From assembly GCA_039184335.1 (NCBI GenBank), contig JBCDBD010000039.1, forward strand, positions 1 through 27,444: 27,444 bases of DNA, written 5' to 3'. Of this stretch, positions 1 to 8,318 are shown in pieces (positions within the stretch are counted from its first letter, which is position 1; the number at the start of each line of letters is the position of its first letter). The notes beneath the pieces are model-generated. The model was given only the letters and a program-made list of their open reading frames with translations, was not told the origin of the DNA and made no database searches. This DNA is from JBCDBD01 sp039184335 (lineage in GTDB: Bacteria > Bacteroidota > Bacteroidia > Flavobacteriales > Flavobacteriaceae). The translations under genes and the position numbers were made by a program.

Positions 1-99
1 AGGATGCGTGAGGCGTACACCAGGGCATACTTCCCGCGGTGGCGCACATGGTATACATGCCGAGTCAATACCCCCTTTTTTTGATGGAATTGGGGGGAA

Positions 100-115
100 A
101 TGCCAAGTCTGGCAT
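100..115. repeat. short inverted repeat upstream of the LRR gene
   Basis: ATGCCA (100-105), four-base loop, TGGCAT (110-115). It is a perfect 6-bp stem 25 bases before the LRR gene start. It could be the end of an upstream transcript or part of the leader of the LRR gene. No T-run follows, so I do not call it a terminator. The rest of 1-140 holds no gene that I can support. Confidence 0.35.
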
Positions 116-140
116 ACAACTGTTATAAAAGAATATCATA

Positions 141-1754
141 ATGGGTAATATAACCGAGGCAAGACATCGTATAGCACAGGCATCAGCATCAGGGGCAAAA
201 AAATTGAATCTAAGGGGATTGGAGTTAACAACTGCAGAGTTAAAACAGTTGGTGCCTGATATACAAAAAAAAGTTCCGAATGTTGTCACATTAGATCTTT
301 CAAACAACAAGCTTACCGAGATTCCAAATGAAATTAAGAATTTCACCGCCCTTAAAAACTTAAATCTATCATCGAATAAAATCACGAATCTTCCCATTTC
401 CACTTTATTTAAACTTAATCGGACCCTAGACTCATTTGATTTGACGAATAACCAATTATCAGTAAAGACTATGAGCTCGCTCCAATCCGCCCATTTGTCC
501 GGTAAGGTTCAAATGGATATGGACAAGAGCGATGCCTTGTTATTGGAATTATATCGCGAAGGGCATACCGCTGTTAAAGAACAACTGGAAACAATATACG
601 GGGATGAGGCTAAATCAAAGATAGATGAATTGGCATCGCTTGAACAAGGTAGTTATATCAATGATGAAGGGAGGGAAATGACTGCCCATCAAGTGGTAGC
701 TGATTTTCTGGGAAAAGTGCCTTTAACTGCACCAAATTCTGCACAGATTTATCAAGTTGCCACAAAAGAACAATTAGACGAAGTATTAGCTCCTAATCTA
801 AGCGAAGATGATAAAAAAGGAAGGCTGCAGATGATGGCAACTTCTTTGGGTAATTGCCCAACACCAGTAAAAAAATATTTAATTCAGAGCCATATCGGTA
901 AGCATCCCGATGACAAATCACTTCTTCCGCTGATAGCGAGTTTGGCAGTTGAAGATAAGATTGTCAAGTCGCTATCAAATCAATTGTCGAAAGAAGAGCG
1001 TATAGAACAGGTGCAAGGGCTGGTGAACAGCCTGTTTCTAGAAAACGCTGAGAACAATAGTAAAAATAAGACTCCCATAGCTGGGGATAGGGAACGACTA
1101 CCTTCGACTACGCAATATGTGGATTATGCCTTTGAAAAGGTGACCGAACCCTTGGCCCAAGCGTTTGCCACACTGTGCTGTAAGACAGATGACCAAGGTC
1201 AACTGCTGAAAGAGGGGGGATGCTATCAGTTTGACCAAAGCAAGATGAATGCCATTGTTGAGCCTTTTCTTGCCGACCTTGGCATTGTCAGTGAAAGGGA
1301 ACAGGTAATCGCAGAATATGAAAGTAAAATACAGGATGTTATTGCCGATAATGATGATTTGTACTTGCATATGGATGATGAAAATGTTTTAGCCGCCATA
1401 GACACCACGGCCCAAAAGAATGCACTTCGTGCGCTGCTCTCCAAGGCGGGCGATGCGGATGTCCAGGCTGTTTTTGAAGACTATCTGGCTGAAAAAACCA
1501 GAGCGGTAGAAGATTTGGGAGCCAAGTATGGTGAAGGTAATATGCAAGACGCACAACAAGAAGTTCTAAGCACACCGGAAGTCAAAGATAGCCAAACACA
1601 AAATCAGAATGACCCATGGGCCGCCATGACCGTTCCCTTGAACCAAGGGCAACGGCCCACAGCAGAAGCACATAAAAGATCCAAAACCTCTTCGATGGAA
1701 AATCTACAAGCAGTAACACATAAGCAAAAAACCCAAAAGACCATGGGAATGTAA
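141..1754 (+). CDS. leucine-rich-repeat protein with a large uncharacterised C-terminal region
   Basis: A 537-residue protein. Residues about 48-107 hold three to four LRR units of the LxxLxLSxNxLxxLP type (LDLSNNKLTEIP, LNLSSNKITNLP, FDLTNNQLS), preceded by a short helical cap. The remaining 400 residues are mostly predicted helix, low in aromatics, with a Gln/Thr/Ser-rich tail from about 470. There is no signal peptide and no membrane segment, so the protein is cytosolic or exported by a dedicated secretion machine. The ATG at 141 is the first in frame and fits the LRR cap. LRR followed by a helical domain is the layout of several secreted effectors of host-associated bacteria, but I recognise no catalytic motif; CC at 346-347 is the only cysteine pair. 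No neighbour explains it. Function unknown. Confidence 0.8.
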   Translation: MGNITEARHRIAQASASGAKKLNLRGLELTTAELKQLVPDIQKKVPNVVTLDLSNNKLTEIPNEIKNFTALKNLNLSSNKITNLPISTLFKLNRTLDSFDLTNNQLSVKTMSSLQSAHLSGKVQMDMDKSDALLLELYREGHTAVKEQLETIYGDEAKSKIDELASLEQGSYINDEGREMTAHQVVADFLGKVPLTAPNSAQIYQVATKEQLDEVLAPNLSEDDKKGRLQMMATSLGNCPTPVKKYLIQSHIGKHPDDKSLLPLIASLAVEDKIVKSLSNQLSKEERIEQVQGLVNSLFLENAENNSKNKTPIAGDRERLPSTTQYVDYAFEKVTEPLAQAFATLCCKTDDQGQLLKEGGCYQFDQSKMNAIVEPFLADLGIVSEREQVIAEYESKIQDVIADNDDLYLHMDDENVLAAIDTTAQKNALRALLSKAGDADVQAVFEDYLAEKTRAVEDLGAKYGEGNMQDAQQEVLSTPEVKDSQTQNQNDPWAAMTVPLNQGQRPTAEAHKRSKTSSMENLQAVTHKQKTQKTMGM

Positions 1755-1779
1755 AGTGCACTCATGTGGCACCATACAA

Positions 1780-2358
1780 TCAGTTTTTTGGCGGTGTGAC
1801 CATGATATGGGCGCGATGGGTACCGGGATCCATCAGCCATGCATGCCCCGGTGGGGTAGGGGTGGTCGGTAGCCCGGTACTTTTACCTGTGGCAAAGGGC
1901 ACATAAAATACATACCGTACATAAGGGTTATCGATACGCTTGGTATGTGGATTGACTGTTCCACTAAACACACATAGTGTGGCCTTATCGGGCATTTTCA
2001 GTTGACCTGACCTTACTTCAGACTCCCGAATGTCAAAAATTTCTTGAAATTCTTTTCCTTCGGCCCTTAATTGCCTACCTCGGGCCATAAAAGGCTCTAG
2101 GTCTTTATGGTAGGCCGCGGTCGAAAATTTTTCATCATAGGGATCATCGGCGAGACAGATATAAGTATTGGTGCCTTTTCGCAGTGTCACAAAATTCCCT
2201 TTTTCATCATATCCATAGACCATGGCACCATCCCGATATTCTGCCGGTGCGGCCATGACCGCCGTTTTGATTTGCCACGCTGTTGCTGGTATGTGTTGTG
2301 CGATACCCAATACCGTGGCTGAAAGAAAGAGGCTCAAAAAACAAGTTGCTCGTTTCAT
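1780..2358 (-). CDS. small exported protein of unknown function
   Basis: A 192-residue protein with a clear signal peptide (MKRATCFLSLFLSATVLGIAQ). The mature part has two cysteines (68 and 129) that could form a disulfide, and a His-containing C-terminus (PGHAWLMDPGTHRAHIM). Its start lies three bases after the stop of the S10 peptidase gene, so the two are very likely one transcript and the protein probably works in the same compartment. I do not recognise the family. It ends 25 bases from the convergent LRR gene. Confidence 0.8.
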   Translation of the reverse strand: MKRATCFLSLFLSATVLGIAQHIPATAWQIKTAVMAAPAEYRDGAMVYGYDEKGNFVTLRKGTNTYICLADDPYDEKFSTAAYHKDLEPFMARGRQLRAEGKEFQEIFDIRESEVRSGQLKMPDKATLCVFSGTVNPHTKRIDNPYVRYVFYVPFATGKSTGLPTTPTPPGHAWLMDPGTHRAHIMVTPPKN

Positions 2359-2361
2359 GGT

Positions 2362-3855
2362 TTAATATTTTGCTGATTTTACTTGGGTCATCGTACGCAG
2401 AATAAAGGCCCGTAAATCTTCATTGGCCTTTTGCAGGTCTTCACGCCTAAGGTACATCATATGCCCAGAGCGGTAGCCCTTGAATTCAAAGCGGTCTTTC
2501 ATGCGTCCACTGGGATCTACCTGCCACATGGTGTATTTGGCATTGAAATACGTAGTGGCCCCATCATAATAACCCGACTGTACCAGTACGTTCAAGTAAG
2601 GGTTTTGTGCCATGGCCTGTCGCAAATTGTCTCGGGTATGGTCATCTTCATTGTTCCATGGTCGTACGGGGCCAAACATATGGTATTTGATGTCGGTCTT
2701 GAAGTTGAGCTCTTCTTGTAGATAATAGTTGATGGCCGGGGTAAAACTGTGCAACCAAGAGGTCAGTTCGGCCGAATAATCTGGACTGTCACCAAACAGT
2801 TGGCGATCAATGCCCAAATAGCGACTGTCTAACCGTCCCACGGTATATCCGCCTTTGTCCTTTAAGAGATTTTTCCAAAAGAATCGGGTAGGTACGTCCA
2901 GATTATGGTCTAAAATATCTTTTTTCCCCAATCCAGAATAATAGGCCATTTTTTCGGCTACCGCATTTCGTTCTGCCTCTGAAATGAATCCGCCTTTGGC
3001 TATGGCCGGAATCAGGGTATTGACGGTATACGCCTCTGATTCAGGCAACACCTCTGTTAAATCTTTATTTTGGAGTGTTGCAGGTAATGCGTTGTGGTAC
3101 CATGCAGCAGCAGTAAAGTAAGGGAGGTTAAGGGCACTGGACACGGGTCCGCCGACCCGAATGACCTTATAATCAGCGGGGGACACCAAAATGACCCCGT
3201 TCAAGTACATCCACTGTTGGTTCTGCAGTGCCAATGACAATCCCATCACCCGGGTACCCCCGTAACTTTCGCCCACAATGTATTTTGGGGAACGCCAGCG
3301 ATTGTTTCGCGTGACAAAGGTGTTCAGCCATTCGGCCAAATACTTGATATCGGCATTGATACCAAAAAACATATCCCTATCTACCTCTTTTCCCATTTCT
3401 GGGATGGTACGGGAGTATCCCGTATTGGCAGGATTGACATAGACAATATCGGTAACATCCAACACAGAAAAGGGGTTTTGTTTCACGCCATAGGGTTGCA
3501 CAGGATAGCCTTCATCATCGATCTTTAAAATCCGTGGGCCAGTATAGGCCAAATGCATCCATACCGATCCAGAACCAGGTCCTCCGTTGAATGAGATCAA
3601 CAGTGGCCGCTCGGCCCTGTTCTTTATATTGTTTCGGGTATAATAGGTATAATGCAGGGCAGCAATAGGTTTTCCCATGTCATCCCAAACGGGTTGGGTG
3701 CCCGTTTGGGCAGTGTAGCCAAAGCTGACAGCATTTACGGTAACACTATGCTGTGTCGTAATTGTGGTATCAATGGCAAGTTTTCGTTCTTGGGCATGGG
3801 TGGGCAAAACGTACCATAAAACAATACCAAGGAATACCGATAGCGATTTTTTCAT
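2362..3855 (-). CDS. exported S10-family serine carboxypeptidase-like enzyme
   Basis: A 497-residue protein with an N-terminal signal peptide (residues 1-21, ending THA-Q). The alpha/beta-hydrolase features of peptidase family S10 are all visible: oxyanion-loop sequence NGGPGSGSVWMHL (about 90-102), nucleophile motif GESYGG with Ser197, a candidate catalytic Asp at about 431 (SGYYDG) and His at about 465 (GYRSGHMMY). Length and motif order fit the family. S10 enzymes remove C-terminal residues from peptides, usually at acidic pH; the bacterial ones are exported and their substrates are mostly unknown. It is the first gene of a two-gene unit with the small exported protein. Confidence 0.93.
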   Translation of the reverse strand: MKKSLSVFLGIVLWYVLPTHAQERKLAIDTTITTQHSVTVNAVSFGYTAQTGTQPVWDDMGKPIAALHYTYYTRNNIKNRAERPLLISFNGGPGSGSVWMHLAYTGPRILKIDDEGYPVQPYGVKQNPFSVLDVTDIVYVNPANTGYSRTIPEMGKEVDRDMFFGINADIKYLAEWLNTFVTRNNRWRSPKYIVGESYGGTRVMGLSLALQNQQWMYLNGVILVSPADYKVIRVGGPVSSALNLPYFTAAAWYHNALPATLQNKDLTEVLPESEAYTVNTLIPAIAKGGFISEAERNAVAEKMAYYSGLGKKDILDHNLDVPTRFFWKNLLKDKGGYTVGRLDSRYLGIDRQLFGDSPDYSAELTSWLHSFTPAINYYLQEELNFKTDIKYHMFGPVRPWNNEDDHTRDNLRQAMAQNPYLNVLVQSGYYDGATTYFNAKYTMWQVDPSGRMKDRFEFKGYRSGHMMYLRREDLQKANEDLRAFILRTMTQVKSAKY

Positions 3856-3869
3856 TTTACAATTGGTCT

Positions 3870-3887
3870 TTCCCTAAAAATAGGGAA
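3870..3887. promoter_or_regulatory. inverted repeat in the S10 peptidase upstream region
   Basis: TTCCCTA (3870-3876), AAAA, TAGGGAA (3881-3887) is a perfect 7-bp inverted repeat 15 bases upstream of the S10 start. Read on the minus strand the centre contains TATTTTTA, one base from the Bacteroidota -7 consensus TAnnTTTG. It could be an operator over the promoter or a leader hairpin. Confidence 0.35.
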
Positions 3888-3949
3888 TTCAGGTGATTTG
3901 TCCCAGAGCGTTAAAAGAATGGTAAAACCTGATGTCATGAAATCTACGG

Positions 3950-3977
3950 ATGTATTTATTTTTAACTTTAAATACAT
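3950..3977. promoter_or_regulatory. AT-rich inverted repeat just upstream of the Gfo/Idh/MocA gene
   Basis: ATGTATTTA (3950-3958) and TAAATACAT (3969-3977) are perfect 9-bp arms around a 10-base centre. The right arm ends nine bases before the preferred start at 3986, so the element would lie in the leader or promoter of the oxidoreductase gene. The symmetry suits a dimeric repressor or a hairpin controlling ribosome access. This element also argues against the upstream in-frame ATG at 3950 being the start. Confidence 0.4.
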
Positions 3978-3985
3978 ATCGGAAA

Positions 3986-5158
3986 ATGGGCACCATGGGA
4001 AAACTATCACGAAGAAGATTCAACGCGACATTGGTAAAGGGAGTGGGAGGAGCTGCCTTGGCGGCCCACATGCCATTGGCCCGAGCCATGGGAAACCGGC
4101 AAGGTCAAAAAAAGTTGGGTGTTGCCCTAGTGGGGCTGGGCAGCTACAGTAGCTATCAGTTGGCCCCTGCATTACAGGACACCGAACATTGCTATCTTGC
4201 CGGAATTGTGACTGGAACACCGCGAAAAGAGGGGATATGGGCACGTAGATACAATATTGCCGATGAAAATATTTACAACTATTCCAATTTTGACCGTATT
4301 AAAGAGAACAAAAATATCGATGTGGTCTACGTCGTATTGCCAAATTCGATGCATGCTGAGTTTTCTATACGTGCTGCCAATGCAGCAAAACATGTCATTT
4401 GTGAAAAGCCCATGGCATTGAACGTGGCAGAATGCGACGAGATCATCAAAGCGTGTGAGGCGGCTGGTGTAAAATTGGGTATGGGCTATCGCTTGCATTC
4501 TGAACCGTATACCCAAGAGGTCAAGCGATTTGTCAAGGAAAAGACGTTTGGCAAAGTCAAGGATATGGTATCAGAAGCTGCCTATTACTCGGGCGGCAAT
4601 CCCGATCAATGGCGATTGAACAAAACACTTTCCGGTGGGGGAGCACTGATGAACATGGGCTGCTACGCCATACAGGGGCTGATCTATGGCTGTGGCGAAA
4701 ACCCCATTGCGATCACCGCCCAGGAATTCAGTACAAGACCGGCGTATTTTAAGAATACCGACGAAACCGTGACCGCCCAATTTGAGTTTGCCAGCGGGGC
4801 TTTGGGCGATATGCTCACCTCGCATAATCAAAACGCCAATAAGCTCCGGGTAAATTGCGATAACGGATGGTATGAACTGAATCCTGCAAGTACCTATATT
4901 CCCCTGGCAGGAAAAACCTCCCGTGGTGCACTCCACTTTGCACAGGAAAGTCAACAAAAATTACAGATGGACGATTTTGCAAAGCATATTTTGTTCGGTG
5001 CGCCCAATTTGGCCCCCGGTGAAATGGGCAAACGCGATATGATGATAGTTGCGGCCATGTATCGATCCATTGGTGAAGGGGGTAAGAAACAATTCTTGAA
5101 TTTTAGTGCGGGTTACGGTTTCGGAAAGTATGAAGCAGCTACCCTCCAAAAAAAGTGA
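3986..5158 (+). CDS. Tat-exported Gfo/Idh/MocA-family oxidoreductase, glucose-fructose-oxidoreductase-like
   Basis: A 390-residue NAD(P)-dependent sugar-type dehydrogenase. I chose the ATG at 3986 because it places a twin-arginine signal (KLSRRRFNATLVKG) right at the N-terminus; the upstream in-frame ATG at 3950 would add twelve hydrophobic residues before it. A Rossmann motif (VALVGLGSYS) follows the signal, then the family's catalytic CEKPMA motif and a GGGALMNMGCYAIQG segment close to that of Zymomonas glucose-fructose oxidoreductase. Tat export fits this subgroup because the nucleotide cofactor is bound before export. The likely role is periplasmic redox conversion of a sugar or sugar derivative; the substrate cannot be read from the sequence. 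It is transcribed alone. Confidence 0.93.
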   Translation: MGTMGKLSRRRFNATLVKGVGGAALAAHMPLARAMGNRQGQKKLGVALVGLGSYSSYQLAPALQDTEHCYLAGIVTGTPRKEGIWARRYNIADENIYNYSNFDRIKENKNIDVVYVVLPNSMHAEFSIRAANAAKHVICEKPMALNVAECDEIIKACEAAGVKLGMGYRLHSEPYTQEVKRFVKEKTFGKVKDMVSEAAYYSGGNPDQWRLNKTLSGGGALMNMGCYAIQGLIYGCGENPIAITAQEFSTRPAYFKNTDETVTAQFEFASGALGDMLTSHNQNANKLRVNCDNGWYELNPASTYIPLAGKTSRGALHFAQESQQKLQMDDFAKHILFGAPNLAPGEMGKRDMMIVAAMYRSIGEGGKKQFLNFSAGYGFGKYEAATLQKK

Positions 5159-5286
5159 TTGATACATGGGTGCAACGACCATTACTGTCCAATGAAATTT
5201 TTTTATCATCATTTTAGGCATTGGGGTTTTCGCCTCCACTAAAAATTGACATAAAGTGGTTTGATTTCCATCTTAAACATGGATGT

Positions 5287-5852
5287 ATGACCTATTTTAA
5301 AGAAAGTATCGTTGTAATTGCGCTATGCCTTACCCTTTCACCAGCGTATGCCCAATATGAAATGAAGGCTGCTGAAGGCTATTCCCCCCAGATTGGCTTT
5401 ATGGTATACATGCTAGAGGGCCTGAAGTCCATAATTACCAATGAGGTCAAAGACCTGAATACATCACAAACTGACTTTATGTATGACGCTGATGCCAATA
5501 GCGTAGGGTCGCTTATCATGCATTTGGTCTCCACCGCGAGGCGTATTATCAAATGGAAACACTTGATGGACGCCAGTGGACAATGGAAGAACAAGAACGG
5601 TTGGGCATCGGGGGACAGTTGAACGGACATACCAAAAATATGCTAAGGGGAAAACCAATCCAATAGTATTTGGATTTATGGGATGAAGTTCGGCAAAGAT
5701 CCTTGGCAGGTCTTAAAACAAAAGACGATGACTGGTTTGCATCTCAAATTGATGAAGGAATAAATTACCAATGGGTGTGGTATCATGCCATGGAACATTC
5801 AACCAATCATATAGGGCAGATAGCAACGATAAAAAATCGATGGCCAAAATAA
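5287..5852 (+). pseudogene. decayed exported DinB-like protein (frameshift plus in-frame stop)
   Basis: Two reading frames give one DinB-fold protein. The first part starts at the ATG at 5287 with a signal peptide (MTYFKESIVVIALCLTLSPAYAQ) and continues through DANSVGSLIMHL to about 5580, where the frame runs into a stop at 5620. The expected continuation (EEQERLGIGG, KNMLRGKPIQ, then YLDLWDEVRQRSLAGLK and the final WYHAMEHSTNHIGQIATIK) is in another frame from about 5583, and that frame has a TAG stop at 5664-5666 inside the conserved helix. DinB proteins are four-helix metal-binding proteins whose histidines (here MEH, NHIG) sit at the end, so the broken product would lose them. One lesion could be a sequencing error; two make real decay more likely. 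Confidence 0.75.
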
Positions 5853-5930
5853 TAGCGTACCATAGCTACTTTTTTGCACAAAATTATCTGGACAAATAGA
5901 ATGTATAACGTTTTTTATCGTTTCAAATTA

Positions 5931-7085
5931 TTACTTCTGTTCAGAATGGTAGGGTTTCTTGGGCTTTTCGATCTCAATAAATGCGTTGTTGACACCTACT
6001 TCCCGGGCAATGTCATAGATGACATAATTTCCATTCGCTCCATTGGTCATTGCGACGAATCCTGATTTTTTTTCCAACGAAAATACGGCTAAAGTCCTTT
6101 CGCCCAAGTTGGCCCCCGTATGGCCAATGACACGCCCATTTTCAAAATCATAGACATACCATCCCAGACCAAAACCAAGGGATTTTGGGCATGTCTCTTT
6201 TTTCGTTACAGCCCCGAGGCAATGTTCGTATTGGTTCATCGTGATTCTAAACTGTTCTTTTCGCATGGTTTCAGATAGCCCTTTGTTTTTCATGATACCG
6301 ACTAAAAATTTGGCATAATCCACACTGTTCGTATGAAGACCACCAGCACCCAACGCTTCTTTTCTGACAAAGGGTTCTGCCCATGTCCCATCTGGAAATT
6401 TGGGCCAGGCAAGGCGCCCCTTATACCAATCTTGTTCCACCAACGACGAATGATGCATTTCTAGTGGGGTGAAAAGTACTTCATTGGCAATGGCATTGAA
6501 GGGTTTGTCAAATTTCTGCTCTATAAATCGGACTAAGTACTGAAACCCCTCTCCAGAATACCCCATTTCAACGCCGGGGTCGTTGACAAACCGAAGCACC
6601 CCTTGGGTCATACGGCGCCAGTTTTTAAACCCTGTCGTATGGGTAAGCACATGGCGCGGTGTCAAAAGCTTTGCCCTTGGGTCATCTTTGATATCAGGAT
6701 CTACGTAATAGCGATACATGGGTTCATCCAAAGATGCCTTTCCCTGTTCTGTGAGCCTGAGGAACACCTCTGCGGTCAATGGTTTTGTGATAGAGGCACA
6801 CAGGTAAAGGGTGTTCTCATTGGCATGTGTTGCAGGACTTTGTTCACCAAACACCCCTGACCAAGCAATGCTCGCATCTTCAATAATGCTCACCGTGATA
6901 CTTGGCACCTTGTATTTGGTCAATAGTTGGGGTACCAGGGTGTCTAAATATTGATATTTGTCTTTCTTGAAGTCCTCAGTTTTGTTGGACGAAGTGTTTT
7001 CTTCCTTCGTCTTACCCTTTGTTGAGCACCCCACAGCGATTGCCAAAAGCAGTAGTGCCAGGTATAGCCTTCCCATATATTCCAT
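5931..7085 (-). CDS. lipoprotein serine hydrolase, beta-lactamase / penicillin-binding-protein fold
   Basis: A 384-residue class C beta-lactamase-like hydrolase. The N-terminus is a lipoprotein signal with the lipobox ending at Cys20 (LLLAIAVGC). Catalytic motifs are in order: SxxK as S98-ITK (CASITKP), YSG at 176-178 in place of YxN, and HTG late in the chain (VIGHTGANLG) in place of KTG. These variants are common in the esterase/peptidase members of the family rather than in true antibiotic-resistance enzymes. Its start is two bases after the stop of the LamG-like gene, so the two form one operon. Likely substrate: an ester or peptide bond in the periplasm or outer membrane. Resistance to beta-lactams is not implied. 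Confidence 0.9.
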   Translation of the reverse strand: MEYMGRLYLALLLLAIAVGCSTKGKTKEENTSSNKTEDFKKDKYQYLDTLVPQLLTKYKVPSITVSIIEDASIAWSGVFGEQSPATHANENTLYLCASITKPLTAEVFLRLTEQGKASLDEPMYRYYVDPDIKDDPRAKLLTPRHVLTHTTGFKNWRRMTQGVLRFVNDPGVEMGYSGEGFQYLVRFIEQKFDKPFNAIANEVLFTPLEMHHSSLVEQDWYKGRLAWPKFPDGTWAEPFVRKEALGAGGLHTNSVDYAKFLVGIMKNKGLSETMRKEQFRITMNQYEHCLGAVTKKETCPKSLGFGLGWYVYDFENGRVIGHTGANLGERTLAVFSLEKKSGFVAMTNGANGNYVIYDIAREVGVNNAFIEIEKPKKPYHSEQK

Positions 7086-7087
7086 TG

Positions 7088-8194
7088 TTAATCAATTTTG
7101 GCAATGAAACCCCAATTGGTGTGTTGGTCCCTCCCCAAATACCTAAAACCCTTTCCAAAAAAAGCGGCATCTCCCTCTGCAATGACCACAAGTTCATTTT
7201 TACCTTTTTTCAGGGGGAGCCCGATTGAAAAGGTACCATCGAAAACCCGTTCAAATTTTATTTTTTTATACGCGAAGAGGTCGTTTCCGTTTATGATTAT
7301 TTTGATTCGCCCTACAAAGTCAAAATCGAGGTTTTGTACAGATTCACTCTCGCTGACCAGATGTGTCTTCGCTACTACTACCCCTTGCGGGTGTTCAAAA
7401 TAACGACAGAAATTTACATAGGGGTCCCCTGTAGTATTGATGGTTTTCCAATCACCGTTGGCGTTGGCCTGGTCGACGATGTTAGTAAAATACTGTTGCG
7501 TAGTATCTCTAGGAAACTGTTTGGATATTTCCCACTTTGTCAAAAAACCGGTTTTGGGCAGTGCCTTGTTCCCAACTGTGTTATCTGTCAACGGTTGGTG
7601 TGTGATGTTTGCAAAGTAAGAAGGACCGAACAAACTCCTTACTAAAAGCTTGCCCCCATCGAAGGGATGCTCTAAAATGGAAATGTCCATTTTCGGCTGC
7701 GGTTCGTTGTTGACAAAAACCTTCAAGTTATTACCCCTCACTTCGAAAGCAGCATGGAACCACTCCATAGACTGCACATCGGCAGTGGTCTCATACACTG
7801 GATAATTATAGAAGACCCAACTCAGTGCACCGTTATAGATCGGTATGTACTGTATGGCCTCTCTAGTGCCTCCCATCCCGGGTCTAAAATAGATGAATTG
7901 GTAGTTCATTCCGTCCTTGGCATGAAATCCAAGCCCTGACATAACCTGTCCGGCAATATCCATTTCCACCCTGAAGTTTTTGGTAGTGATGCCATCCAAT
8001 ATGGCAACGGAACGGCTTGTGCCATCTAATTTCAGGGCTTGTTTTCCTTTAAAAATGGTATCTTTTACTGCTACTTTTTCATTGTCTTCTGAATAGATGG
8101 CATATTCACCCTTTTTGAAAATGGATTGCTGGGCGTTGACAAACATCATTGATAGCGAAGCAATAAATAGTAAATTAGTGTAACGGATTCTCAT
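7088..8194 (-). CDS. exported protein with LamG/concanavalin-like domain and C-terminal jelly-roll-like domain
   Basis: A 368-residue protein with a signal peptide (MRIRYTNLLFIASLSMMFVNAQQ). Residues about 30-200 look like a concanavalin/LamG-type beta-sandwich of the kind found in 3-keto-disaccharide hydrolase-like proteins: FRVEMDIAG, GLGFHAKDGMNYQFIYFRPG, WFHAAFEVRGNNLKVFVNNEPQP. The last 140 residues include a segment typical of galactose-binding-like jelly-rolls (IKIIINGNDLFAYKK, SIGLPLKKGKNELVVIAEG). It probably binds or cleaves a carbohydrate, though no catalytic residues can be named. It leads the two-gene unit with the serine hydrolase, and the divergent neighbour is a membrane regulator with a similar outer domain. 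Confidence 0.8.
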   Translation of the reverse strand: MRIRYTNLLFIASLSMMFVNAQQSIFKKGEYAIYSEDNEKVAVKDTIFKGKQALKLDGTSRSVAILDGITTKNFRVEMDIAGQVMSGLGFHAKDGMNYQFIYFRPGMGGTREAIQYIPIYNGALSWVFYNYPVYETTADVQSMEWFHAAFEVRGNNLKVFVNNEPQPKMDISILEHPFDGGKLLVRSLFGPSYFANITHQPLTDNTVGNKALPKTGFLTKWEISKQFPRDTTQQYFTNIVDQANANGDWKTINTTGDPYVNFCRYFEHPQGVVVAKTHLVSESESVQNLDFDFVGRIKIIINGNDLFAYKKIKFERVFDGTFSIGLPLKKGKNELVVIAEGDAAFFGKGFRYLGRDQHTNWGFIAKID

Positions 8195-8318
8195 TTTGAA
8201 TGTCTTTAGGTATATGTAAATTCGAAGCTATGGAGACTGTGGTTTTGGGCATGGTCTTTTTCGATTCATTTTCTGTTCATTTTTGACACGATATAGCAAA
8301 ATATTGAAAATCAACGAA

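Noticed and set aside
69..97. Terminator formed by the C-run and G-run at 71-75 and 92-97
   Set aside because: The stem is five G-C pairs with a loop of about 16 bases, and the T-run is inside the loop, not after the stem, on the plus strand.
141..1754. LRR protein as an IpaH/SspH-type (NEL) ubiquitin ligase
   Set aside because: NEL ligases need a CxD catalytic motif in a defined helical domain. The only similar site is LCCKTDD, which is CxxD at best, and the surrounding residues do not fit.
5931..7085. Antibiotic-resistance beta-lactamase
   Set aside because: The second and third motifs are YSG and HTG, typical of esterase or peptidase relatives, and the gene is in an operon with a carbohydrate-binding-like protein.
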